Notes: generated from the letters alone by a model not told the origin. Counted from the first letter of the stretch, positions 1-5,701 are shown. The stretch: DNA of 5,701 bases from Rhodobacter sp. (GCA_003536295.1 DPZQ01000010.1:1-5701); one strand, 5' to 3'. Program-made: numbers and translations.

Positions 1-48
1 GATGATCAAGAAATCAAAGTATAAATAAAATAAATTGCGGGAATTTAC

Positions 49-885
49 TTAAAATCTCGGCTTTGGCTTTTCGGGCAAGATGATTTTTGACACTTGTTCG
101 GCAATGGGTAAGGTAGTGTTAGGCATTAAAACTTCAACATGACTGTTTGGATCGCCAATCGGTTGCCACTCACCATTTTTATAAATTTCGAGCGCTGAAA
201 ATAAGCTTTTATAATTCATTTTGGTGCTGCCTGGCACCCAATAACCTAAATAGAGAAAAGGTAAACCCGCCTCTTTTACAAGAGCTACATGATCTAAAAT
301 GACATAAATACCAAGCGAACTGGACGCACCATCAGGATCGTAAAATGAATAAACCATGCTAAGTCCGTCATCAAATACATCCGTTAAACAAACGGCTGCC
401 AGTTCTTCATCGGCACCCCATTGATCTTTGGTGTGCGTATATTCGACCACCCACGATTCAACCGCGGTCTCCTCGATCATAGCGGCGAATTCAAAAGTGT
501 CCATATCGGCCATGCCGCCATCTGGGTGGCGACACTCTAGATATTTTCGAAACAGCGCATATTGATCTTCGGTAGCCCAAGGGCTGGTTGTGGTGCGTCT
601 AAGGTCCTTGTTGCGTAGGCTAATACGGCGTTGCCCACGCGAGGGTACGAAATCTGCTACCCGAATGCGCGCCGACATACAGGCAGTACAATCCGTACAA
701 GAGGGGCGGTAAAGCACATTTTGTGACCGGCGAAAGCCTTGTTTTGAAAGTTTATCATTTATAACTTGTGCGTTTTCGCCCTGGAGTGAGGTAAACAGTT
801 TTCTTTCTATGCGCCCATCTAGATAAGGACAGGCCTGTGGGGCCGTCACATAAAATTGTGGGGTGATGGGCAGAATATGGCGCAT
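49..885 (-). CDS. bpt: Aspartate/glutamate leucyltransferase-type aminoacyl-tRNA-protein transferase (Bpt; often labelled arginyltransferase)
   Basis: This 278-residue protein has the full pattern of the bacterial R-transferase/Bpt family, which moves an amino acid (leucine for characterised Bpt) from its tRNA onto proteins beginning with Asp or Glu, marking them for ClpS/ClpAP degradation in the cytosol. The N-terminal domain shows CPYL (Cys19) and the stretch FRRSQNVLYRPSC followed by Cys66 and Cys69 (residues 51-69), the conserved cysteine-rich region. The C-terminal GNAT-like domain contains LGIYVILDHV (191-200) and the hallmark YLGYWVPGSTKMNYK (212-226). Length is close to what I expect for the family and no frame damage is seen. 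The ATG at 885 is chosen because the protein begins at the usual family start, although no clear Shine-Dalgarno precedes it. Gene order puts it downstream of the DUF2852-like gene on the same strand, separated by 118 nt, so it may have its own promoter. Leucine versus arginine as donor cannot be decided from sequence alone. Confidence 0.95.
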   Translation of the reverse strand: MRHILPITPQFYVTAPQACPYLDGRIERKLFTSLQGENAQVINDKLSKQGFRRSQNVLYRPSCTDCTACMSARIRVADFVPSRGQRRISLRNKDLRRTTTSPWATEDQYALFRKYLECRHPDGGMADMDTFEFAAMIEETAVESWVVEYTHTKDQWGADEELAAVCLTDVFDDGLSMVYSFYDPDGASSSLGIYVILDHVALVKEAGLPFLYLGYWVPGSTKMNYKSLFSALEIYKNGEWQPIGDPNSHVEVLMPNTTLPIAEQVSKIILPEKPKPRF

Positions 886-922
886 TAATCAAACATTCTA
901 AAATTTTTTCTAAACTGAGAAC

Positions 923-951
923 TATTTAGCAAGAAACACGCCATGCGCCAA
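923..951 (-). promoter_or_regulatory. Candidate sigma70-like promoter for bpt
   Basis: On the minus strand, TTGGCG (946-951, 4 of 6 matches to TTGACA) and TAAATA (923-928, 3 of 6 matches to TATAAT) are separated by exactly 17 nt. Transcription would begin near 916, leaving a leader of about 30 nt before the bpt ATG. The -10 is poor. A second -10-like hexamer, TAGAAT (5 of 6), lies nearer the gene but lacks a good -35. This is an inference from spacing and match only. Confidence 0.3.
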
Positions 952-956
952 GAGTG

Positions 957-969
957 TTTGACCATCAAA
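957..969. repeat. Short inverted repeat TTTGA-N3-TCAAA upstream of bpt
   Basis: TTTGA (957-961) and TCAAA (965-969) form a perfect 5-bp inverted repeat around a 3-nt centre, just upstream of the candidate bpt -35 hexamer at 946-951. The position would suit a regulator-binding site. The spacing differs from the FNR/FixK box (TTGA-N6-TCAA), so no named regulator is proposed. In AT-rich intergenic DNA such a repeat can arise by chance. Confidence 0.25.
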
Positions 970-1003
970 GAATTTTCAATTTAAACTAGTTTTGATTGCC
1001 CCC

Positions 1004-1402
1004 TCAAGGCTGCCCTTTATCATATAGGTTTTGTTCGGTTTTAAAGGCGTGTTCATCTTTAGCTTGGCGCAGCCTATTGAGATGTGCGGCTAACCCCTCA
1101 GCCTCACGGGTCACGCGGTCTATTTCTTGGACGCGTAGGGTTTCAAAATCACCACGCGCCGCTTTTGGCGCGGGTTTTGTTTGCACTATTTGCCAGTTTT
1201 TTGGTCGTTGGCCCATGCGCCCAGTCCAAAGAATATAGAGCAAAAGTCCAAGACCCGCGGGCCAAGCTACCACAAAACCCACTACCATAAGCGCTATCCA
1301 AGCGCCTTTGCCGCGCTGGTCAAGCGCTGCACATAGGCTTTTGGCCCTGGTTTCGACATACGCGATAGCGTGGTCGCTTTTGACTTTGAAGGGAAAGGTC
1401 AT
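1004..1402 (-). CDS. Small one-pass membrane protein, DUF2852-like, function unknown
   Basis: The 132-residue product has a short polar N-terminus, one strongly hydrophobic segment at about residues 34-59 containing GFVVAWPAGLGLLLYILW, a basic/polar linker (60-85) and a C-terminal charged helix (about 86-122) ending in LNRLRQAKDEHAF. A membrane helix with the GF...WPxGL signature plus a terminal LxRLRxAKD helix matches my memory of DUF2852, a family of small alphaproteobacterial proteins with no established function. The family call rests on recalled motif similarity, not a search. Topology is predicted as one inner-membrane helix with a soluble C-terminal helix. The ATG at 1402 is preceded by a weak GGAA (1407-1410) four nt upstream. 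The gene points toward bpt and is divergent from glnE across 163 nt. Confidence 0.85.
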   Translation of the reverse strand: MTFPFKVKSDHAIAYVETRAKSLCAALDQRGKGAWIALMVVGFVVAWPAGLGLLLYILWTGRMGQRPKNWQIVQTKPAPKAARGDFETLRVQEIDRVTREAEGLAAHLNRLRQAKDEHAFKTEQNLYDKGQP

Positions 1403-1424
1403 TTTATTCCAGACTATTAGATTT

Positions 1425-1454
1425 TCTATATTGGGGTGAGGACCCTTTTTTCAA
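1425..1454 (-). promoter_or_regulatory. Candidate sigma70-like promoter for the DUF2852-like gene
   Basis: On the minus strand TTGAAA (1449-1454, 5 of 6 matches to TTGACA) and TATAGA (1425-1430, 4 of 6 matches to TATAAT) are separated by 18 nt. Transcription would begin near 1418, giving a leader of roughly 16 nt that includes the weak GGAA ribosome-binding site. The -35 hexamer lies inside the first copy of the 21-bp tandem repeat, so a protein binding the repeat would be expected to affect this promoter. Confidence 0.35.
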
Positions 1455-1488
1455 GGTTTTTATCGAGTTTTTCAAGGTATTTCTGCAG
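1447..1488. repeat. Imperfect tandem 21-bp direct repeat in the glnE leader region
   Basis: Two adjacent 21-nt units, 1447-1467 and 1468-1488, match at 17 of 21 positions. The first 11 bases of each, TTTTTCAAGGT, are identical. No third copy is seen on either side. The period equals two turns of B-DNA, so repeated sequence would be presented on one face of the helix. It is also seven codons, and in one minus-strand frame the units read LDKNLEK and LQKYLEK. The repeat sits between the promoter-like sequences of the two divergent genes. Confidence 0.7.
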
Positions 1489-1495
1489 TTCTTGC

Positions 1496-1524
1496 TTGGC
1501 AGGGGGCGATAATGAGCCGATAAA
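1496..1524 (+). promoter_or_regulatory. Candidate sigma70-like promoter for glnE
   Basis: TTGGCA (1496-1501, 5 of 6 matches to TTGACA) and GATAAA (1519-1524, 4 of 6 matches to TATAAT) are separated by exactly 17 nt. A start site near 1531 would give a leader of about 35 nt. No sigma54-type GG-N10-GC element was found in the same stretch, so the sequence does not indicate NtrC/RpoN control of glnE. Confidence 0.45.
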
Positions 1525-1554
1525 AGTTAACAGGCCGCTAATCTTTACTCTGGC

Positions 1555-1560
1555 TTAGGA
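1555..1560 (+). promoter_or_regulatory. Ribosome-binding site that sets the glnE start
   Basis: TTAGGA ends five nt before the ATG at 1566. An out-of-frame ATG at 1561 lies directly against the AGGA, too close for initiation, and would read only five codons. The site therefore supports 1566 as the glnE start. Confidence 0.6.
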
Positions 1561-1565
1561 ATGAT

Positions 1566-4385
1566 ATGCTTGTTTTAGAACGCTTTGCGCCCTTTTGTGC
1601 GCGTGTGAAAAAGTCTCCGTTGATCTATTCCAAAGCCACAGCAGATGAGGCGGGTGGGATTTTTGCCAATCTACCCGCGCCTTTGCCCGCTTTATTGGCC
1701 GCGACCTCATCTTGCAGCCCGTATCTGTGGGCCTCGATGAGCAAAGAGGCCGGCTGGCTTCGCGCACATCTGCCCCTGTCCCCTGAGGCGACAGAGGCCG
1801 CGCTGACACTTAATCTAGAGGCGGAACTGGCCAAAAGTTTTGAGGAAAAAGACCTTTGGTTTACCTTGCGCCAAGCCAAAAGGCGGCTTTCCTTGCTGGT
1901 CGCATTGGCCGATGTGGCGGGTGTTTGGGATGTGATGCGATGCACCAGGGCGTTAAGCGATTTTGCCGACCGTGCGGTGGGTTTGACGCTAATCGCGCTG
2001 CTGCGTCCACTTTTGGCGGCTAAAACCTTGCCCGGGCAAAACCTAGATGATCTGACAGAGGGGGCGGGTTTTGTTGTGCTGGGCATGGGGAAACTAGGCG
2101 CTCATGAGTTGAATTACTCGTCCGATATTGATTTGATCTGCCTGTTTGACGAAAGCCGTTATGGCGATCAGGCTTCGGCGGCGCGGGCGGTTTTTTTACG
2201 TGTAACGCGCGCGCTGACGGCTGCCTTGTCGCAGATCACCGAAGATGGCTATGTTTTTCGAACCGATTTGAGACTGCGCCCCGACGCGTCGGTGACGCCT
2301 GTGTGCATCTCGATGGCGGCGGCAGAAGCCTATTATGAAAGTGTGGGTCGTACATGGGAGCGCGCGGCCTTTATAAAAGCGCGGGTGATTGCGGGCGATT
2401 TAGTTGCTGGCAGGCGGTTTTTGAAAAGCCTTACCCCCTTTGTGTGGCGCAAACATTTGGATTTTGCTGCCATTCAAGATGCCCATGATATGCGGTTGCG
2501 TATTCGCGAACATCGCGGCATTTCTGGCCCGATCGAGGCGGCAGGGCATAATGTTAAACTGGGCAAGGGCGGGATACGTGAGATTGAGTTTTTCACCCAA
2601 ACCCGCCAGCTGATAGCAGGAGGGCGTGACGTCGATCTACGCGACCCCACGACTTTGGGGGGGCTTGCGGCCTTGGCCTCAAAGGGCTGGATCAACGACG
2701 ATTTGTGCGCGTCACTCTCGCAAGCCTATCTTTATTTACGCATGGTCGAGCATCGTTTGCAGATGGTGCAAGATGCGCAAACCCATGATATTCCAATCGA
2801 ATCTGATGCACGAAGCCGTTTGGCGCGCTTTTGCGGATTTGCTGATCGCGCCAGTTTTGAGGCGGATCTGGTCGTGCGTCTGACCCATATTCACCATTTG
2901 ACCGAAGAATTTTTCGCCCCCCCCGCGCCTGACGCGCCGCAACGGCCGATCCTGAGCGCGCAAACCCAAAGTCTGGTTGAAGGTTGGCGACTTTTGCCCG
3001 CAACCAGGTCACAACGCGCGCAGACTGTCTTCAACAGGCTTTTACCCAGTCTGTTGCAAAGTTTGGCGCGCGCGGCCCATCCACAAGATGCGTTCGTGGC
3101 ATTTGATCAGTTTCTATCAGGTCTGCCAGCGGGTGCGCAGATTTTCTCTTTATTTGAGTCTAACCCACATCTAGTCAATTTTATTGTTGATATTTTGACT
3201 TCCTCTCCTGATCTTGCGCAATATCTGGGCCGCAATCGTGCGGTGTTTGATGCGATCATTGGTGGACAGTTTTTCACCCCTTGGCCACTTAAGGCGGGGC
3301 TTATTTCTGATTTGACCAAACAATTGACCCAGACCAATGACTATGAAGCCGCACTTGAGGCGGCGCGAATTTGGCAAAAAGAATGGCATTTTCGTATTGG
3401 CGTGCATCACCTACGCGGCCTGATCGATGCGTTTGAGGCTGGACGCTATTATGCGGATTTGGCGTGCGCGGTGATCATTGGGGTTTGGCCCTTGGTGCAG
3501 GCCGAGTTTCGACGCAAATATGGGGCAATGCCGGGGCGTGGGGCCATTTTGGTGGGCATGGGCTCACTTGGGGCGGGGGCTTTGAATGCGCGGTCTGATT
3601 TAGATATGATAGTCATCTATGATGCGGAACAAGAAACCCAAAGCCAAGGCCTTAGAGTTTTGGACGCGCGCAGCTATTACGCGCGCTTGACCCAAGCCTT
3701 TGTTACGGCCATTTCCGCTCAAATGAGTGCGGGTCGCCTTTACGATGTTGATATGCGCTTGCGCCCCTCCGGGCGTCAAGGGCCGGTGGCTACCTCGTTC
3801 ACCGCCTTTCAGCTTTATCAAGAGAATGAGGCATGGTCTTGGGAACATCTTGCCCTGACCCGCGCTGCCCCCATCACGGGCAATGACGGCCTTGGGGCGG
3901 ACGTGGTCGCCTTGCGTCAAGCGCTGATCCGCCAAGCGGGCAGCAAGGCTTCACTTGCAGGGGATGTATCCGAGATGCGCGCCAAACTGGCCCGCGCGCA
4001 AAGTCTAATCGCCCCACTTGAAGCCAAGTATGGCCCAGGTCGTTTGATGGATATCGAACTTTTCGCCCAATTCATGGGGTTGCGGGCTGGGACTGGGGCT
4101 GTTGAGGTGGCGGGGCAGTTAAATGCGGCTCATTTGGCTCAAAACATGTCGCAATCTGATGCTGCGGCGCTTTTAGAAAGCTATAGGGTTTTTTGGAAGC
4201 TTAGGGTCACAACGCAATTGCTGAATATTTCGGATTTTGACCTTACCACCATGGGCGAGGGGGCCAGAGATGTTCTGTTACGCGAATTGGGGCTAACGGC
4301 CCCCGATCAGGTGGCCGGCTATCTGGCGCGATATGCCAAACAAGCCCAAATGATTATCACCAGCCTCTTAAACAACGAAAGGTGA
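1566..4385 (+). CDS. glnE: Bifunctional glutamine synthetase adenylyltransferase / adenylyl-removing enzyme
   Basis: The 939-residue protein matches full-length GlnE (about 946 residues in E. coli). It attaches AMP to, and phosphorolytically removes it from, glutamine synthetase, under control of PII and glutamine, so setting ammonium assimilation in the cytosol. Both nucleotidyltransferase domains are present. The N-terminal removase has GMGKLG (173-178) leading to Asp187/Asp189 (SSDIDL), with TDLRLRPD (233-240) and GKGGIREIEFF (333-343). The C-terminal transferase has GMGSLG (664-669) leading to Asp678/Asp680 (SDLDM), with DMRLRPSGRQGP (from 729) and GPGRLMDIELF (from 823). Each is followed by a helical GlnD/GlnE-type domain. 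A Pro/Ala-rich linker near 449-460 separates the halves. The metal-binding acidic pairs are intact in both halves, so both activities are expected. It heads a two-gene unit with the small gene at 4390; the promoter and ribosome-binding site are listed separately. Confidence 0.97.
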   Translation: MLVLERFAPFCARVKKSPLIYSKATADEAGGIFANLPAPLPALLAATSSCSPYLWASMSKEAGWLRAHLPLSPEATEAALTLNLEAELAKSFEEKDLWFTLRQAKRRLSLLVALADVAGVWDVMRCTRALSDFADRAVGLTLIALLRPLLAAKTLPGQNLDDLTEGAGFVVLGMGKLGAHELNYSSDIDLICLFDESRYGDQASAARAVFLRVTRALTAALSQITEDGYVFRTDLRLRPDASVTPVCISMAAAEAYYESVGRTWERAAFIKARVIAGDLVAGRRFLKSLTPFVWRKHLDFAAIQDAHDMRLRIREHRGISGPIEAAGHNVKLGKGGIREIEFFTQTRQLIAGGRDVDLRDPTTLGGLAALASKGWINDDLCASLSQAYLYLRMVEHRLQMVQDAQTHDIPIESDARSRLARFCGFADRASFEADLVVRLTHIHHLTEEFFAPPAPDAPQRPILSAQTQSLVEGWRLLPATRSQRAQTVFNRLLPSLLQSLARAAHPQDAFVAFDQFLSGLPAGAQIFSLFESNPHLVNFIVDILTSSPDLAQYLGRNRAVFDAIIGGQFFTPWPLKAGLISDLTKQLTQTNDYEAALEAARIWQKEWHFRIGVHHLRGLIDAFEAGRYYADLACAVIIGVWPLVQAEFRRKYGAMPGRGAILVGMGSLGAGALNARSDLDMIVIYDAEQETQSQGLRVLDARSYYARLTQAFVTAISAQMSAGRLYDVDMRLRPSGRQGPVATSFTAFQLYQENEAWSWEHLALTRAAPITGNDGLGADVVALRQALIRQAGSKASLAGDVSEMRAKLARAQSLIAPLEAKYGPGRLMDIELFAQFMGLRAGTGAVEVAGQLNAAHLAQNMSQSDAAALLESYRVFWKLRVTTQLLNISDFDLTTMGEGARDVLLRELGLTAPDQVAGYLARYAKQAQMIITSLLNNER

Positions 4386-4389
4386 ACCC

Positions 4390-4662
4390 ATGACCCTAGT
4401 TCAAGCGGACCCAAAGGGTCTTATACGTGAAAGCTATAATATTGAGGGGATAACGGCAGCGCAGTGTCGCTCAATTTTTCTGGATTGGGCGCTTAGCCTT
4501 GCCAACGGACAAGATGTGCGCCCCGCATTGGCGACCCTGATCGCCCACTATCCGCCCTTGCATGCCTATCATCCAATGAACCGCGTGCTTGACGAAGCCC
4601 AAAGCCCCGACGCCGCACCTGTCAGGCGCGGGGGGCGTAAATCGCGGGTTGAGGGGGCCTAA
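4390..4662 (+). CDS. Small conserved protein of unknown function, cotranscribed with glnE
   Basis: This is a 90-residue soluble protein with no signal peptide or membrane segment. The N-terminal two-thirds look folded and helical: GLIRESYNIEGITAAQCRSI (10-29), then FLDWALSL with Trp33, then an Ala/Leu helix to about residue 53 and HPMNRVL (61-67). The last 20 or so residues are a disordered, basic tail (RRGGRKSR). I recall similar short proteins with the RExYxIEGIT...C..IFLDWALSL pattern in Rhodobacteraceae genomes, but know no function or family name. The ATG lies 4 nt after the glnE stop, and its ribosome-binding site GAAAGG (4377-4382) overlaps the last glnE codons, suggesting translational coupling. 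A link to nitrogen control is only guilt by association. Composition matches glnE, giving no sign of transfer. Confidence 0.85.
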   Translation: MTLVQADPKGLIRESYNIEGITAAQCRSIFLDWALSLANGQDVRPALATLIAHYPPLHAYHPMNRVLDEAQSPDAAPVRRGGRKSRVEGA

Positions 4663-4666
4663 CGCC

Positions 4667-5308
4667 CTAGCGGCGCAGCGCTGCTGCTTCGGCAGCCAGT
4701 GCCTCGATTGCGTCCCAATTGTTGGTCATCAATAGCTCTTTTGTTGCGACCCAACTGCCGCCCACACAAAGCACATTGGCAAGGCTAAGATAGCTTTTTG
4801 CCAAGGATAGGCTGATACCGCCTGTGGGACAAAAGCCAACTTGCGGCAAGGGCCCACCGATTGATTTGACTGCTGCCGCCCCGCCCGAGGATTCGGCAGG
4901 AAAGAATTTTTGCACATTATAGCCACGCTCAAGCAGTGCCATGACTTCGGATGCGGTGAAGGCACCCGCCAACAGCGGTAAGCCCTCATCTTCGCAAGCT
5001 TCGATTAAACGGTCCGTAGCCCCAGGCGAGACGCCAAATGTCGCTCCCGCCGCTTTGGCGTTTTTTACATCTTGCCGGGTCAGTAATGTGCCTGCACCAA
5101 CCACGCTGCCCTCAATCTCGGACATGGCGCGAATAACATCAAGGGCGATGGGCGTGCGTAAAGTCACTTCCAAAGCGGGCAGGCCGCCGTTGATCAAAGC
5201 GCGCGCCAAAGGTTTGGCATGGGCCAGATCCTCAATCACTAAGACCGGCACAACTGGAGCCAAAGCGCAAATTGCAGCGGCGCGACGAGATTGTTCTGCA
5301 GGGGTCAT
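4667..5308 (-). CDS. eda: 2-dehydro-3-deoxy-6-phosphogluconate (KDPG) aldolase / 4-hydroxy-2-oxoglutarate aldolase
   Basis: The 213-residue product is a standard-length class I aldolase that splits KDPG into pyruvate and glyceraldehyde-3-phosphate, the last step specific to the Entner-Doudoroff pathway in the cytosol. Seen in order along a (beta/alpha)8 barrel are ALEVTLRT with Glu47 (the catalytic acid/base, E. coli Glu45) and Arg51, GAGTLL with Thr74 (71-76), GVSPGAT (92-98), KFFPAESSGG with Schiff-base Lys134, and phosphate-binding FCPTGGIS (159-166) and VGGSWV. All catalytic residues are present. The ATG at 5308 has a good ribosome-binding site, AAAGGA (5315-5320), six nt upstream. It follows edd by 54 nt on the same strand, so the two form an operon. 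Its stop is 4 nt from that of the convergent 90-codon gene. Confidence 0.97.
   Translation of the reverse strand: MTPAEQSRRAAAICALAPVVPVLVIEDLAHAKPLARALINGGLPALEVTLRTPIALDVIRAMSEIEGSVVGAGTLLTRQDVKNAKAAGATFGVSPGATDRLIEACEDEGLPLLAGAFTASEVMALLERGYNVQKFFPAESSGGAAAVKSIGGPLPQVGFCPTGGISLSLAKSYLSLANVLCVGGSWVATKELLMTNNWDAIEALAAEAAALRR
4683..4696 (+). terminator. Possible 3'-end hairpin of the glnE transcript, within eda
   Basis: On the plus strand GCTGC (4683-4687), TTCG (4688-4691) and GCAGC (4692-4696) would form a 5-bp stem closed by the very stable cUUCGg tetraloop in RNA. It begins 20 nt past the stop of the 90-codon gene. No U-tract follows, so it is not a classical intrinsic terminator and may instead protect the 3' end or assist termination. 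It lies in the Ala-rich C-terminal codons of eda on the other strand, which could produce it by chance. Confidence 0.25.
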
Positions 5309-5344
5309 AAAATATCCTTTTTAACGGTCGTAAGTGGGCAAGCC

Positions 5345-5364
5345 AAAGGGACGGACGCCCCTTT
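5345..5364 (-). promoter_or_regulatory. Intercistronic stem-loop overlapping the edd stop codon
   Basis: AAAGGG (5345-5350) and CCCTTT (5359-5364) form a perfect 6-bp inverted repeat around an 8-nt loop. In the minus-strand transcript the first arm begins within the edd stop codon and the hairpin ends about 36 nt before the eda start, leaving the eda ribosome-binding site free. No U-run follows, so a full terminator is unlikely. A role in mRNA processing or in setting the edd:eda ratio is conceivable. Confidence 0.35.
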
Positions 5365-5701
5365 AGGATTTATAGAGGCTTGAGGCCCCGTCCGTCGATG
5401 CGCCAACCGCCGACCGAAAAAGCGCGAAAAGCTCGCGCCCCATTCCGTGACTATTGGTCGACAGATCGGCCTGAGCAGGGCTGCGGCTGGCAAAATCAGT
5501 CGCCATGACCATTAGCGTGCCCGCCTCAACATCAAGGCGCACAATATCTCCGTCACGCAGGCAGGCAATCGGCCCGCCTGCCGCCGCTTCGGGTGCGATG
5601 TGAATGGCTGCTGGCACTTTGCCCGACGCGCCCGACATGCGCCCGTCTGTGACTAAGGCCACCTTTAGGCCGCGATCTTGCAAAATAGACAGTGTTGGCG
5701 T
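5363..5701 (-). CDS. edd: 6-phosphogluconate dehydratase, C-terminal part (gene runs off the right edge)
   Basis: Only the last 112 residues are present; the reading frame stays open to the window edge, so the true start lies outside and the TTG codon at 5683 is an internal leucine (ILQDRG). Edd dehydrates 6-phosphogluconate to KDPG, the first committed Entner-Doudoroff step, using an iron-sulfur cluster. The retained part includes the strongly conserved VTDGRMSGASGKVPAAIH (TDGRMSGAS at 5624-5650), which in the IlvD/Edd family carries the active-site serine, then GGPIACLRDGDIVRLD and the Edd-style end GMGRELFALFR. That ending and the adjacent eda favour Edd over dihydroxy-acid dehydratase. 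A full-length protein would be about 600 residues, so roughly four fifths is missing. It is upstream of eda in the same operon. Confidence 0.96.
   Translation of the reverse strand, partial: TPTLSILQDRGLKVALVTDGRMSGASGKVPAAIHIAPEAAAGGPIACLRDGDIVRLDVEAGTLMVMATDFASRSPAQADLSTNSHGMGRELFALFRSAVGASTDGASSLYKS

Noticed and set aside
1..48. AT-rich tract downstream of bpt as a terminator or origin
   Set aside because: No hairpin, iteron or box-like repeat is visible in the 48 bases available.
957..969. FNR/FixK-type box upstream of bpt
   Set aside because: The half-sites TTGA and TCAA are 3 nt apart rather than the 6 nt needed for this family.
983..992. Palindrome AAACTAGTTT after the DUF2852-like gene as a terminator
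   Set aside because: It is AT-rich, has no loop and no adjacent U-tract, so it would not form a useful hairpin.
1496..1513. Sigma54 promoter for glnE around TTGGCA
   Set aside because: A GG is present but no GC follows at the required 10-nt spacing; the sigma70-like reading fits better.
1561..1578. Overlapping mini-ORF (ATG ATA TGC TTG TTT TAG) at the glnE start
   Set aside because: Its ATG touches the AGGA with no spacer, it is only five codons long, and the glnE ATG at 1566 has proper spacing.
1625..2086. Long minus-strand open frame inside glnE, and other antisense frames across glnE
   Set aside because: Composition is low-complexity Ser/Ala/Arg, as expected for the antisense of a coding gene; no family features or ribosome-binding sites were seen.
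4941..5324. Plus-strand 127-codon open frame opposite eda
   Set aside because: It is fully antisense to a clearly real KDPG aldolase gene and shows no recognisable motif.
5363..5683. A complete 106-codon gene starting at TTG 5683
   Set aside because: The same frame stays open to the window edge and the upstream residues (TPTLSI before LQDRG) continue the Edd family sequence, so this is the 3' part of edd, not a separate short gene.

Overview
The window looks like ordinary chromosomal housekeeping DNA from an alphaproteobacterium, most likely a Rhodobacteraceae/Roseobacter-group member. This rests on the protein families (an alphaproteobacterial-type Bpt, a DUF2852-like membrane protein, a fused GlnE, an Entner-Doudoroff edd-eda pair) and on a small protein after glnE whose style I recall from Rhodobacteraceae. 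By eye GC is moderate, a little over 50% in glnE and lower in bpt, with AT-rich intergenic patches. I see no mobile element, CRISPR array, tRNA, rRNA or tandem gene array.

Layout. Left block, minus strand: a small one-pass membrane protein (1004-1402) is followed after 118 nt by bpt (49-885), an N-degron aminoacyl-tRNA-protein transferase. Centre: a 163-nt divergent intergenic region (1403-1565) carries promoter-like sequences in both directions and an imperfect tandem 21-bp repeat. It opens onto the plus strand with glnE (1566-4385), the two-domain adenylyl transferase/removase that switches glutamine synthetase off and on. A 90-codon gene of unknown function (4390-4662) follows 4 nt after the glnE stop, almost certainly cotranscribed. 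Right block, minus strand: eda (4667-5308) and, 54 nt upstream of it, the 3' end of edd (5363 to the window edge), the two enzymes specific to the Entner-Doudoroff pathway. The central and right blocks converge with only 4 nt between their stop codons.

How the genes work together. GlnE tunes ammonium assimilation, Edd and Eda convert 6-phosphogluconate to pyruvate and glyceraldehyde-3-phosphate, and Bpt tags proteins with N-terminal Asp/Glu for degradation. Apart from edd-eda and glnE with its small companion, I see no functional link between the blocks.

I found no convincing undescribed system. The items most worth a second look are the 21-bp tandem repeat in the glnE leader, which in one minus-strand frame reads as a heptad-like peptide lacking a usual start codon; a cUUCGg hairpin just past the glnE-operon stop, embedded in the opposing eda gene; and a stem-loop over the edd stop codon.
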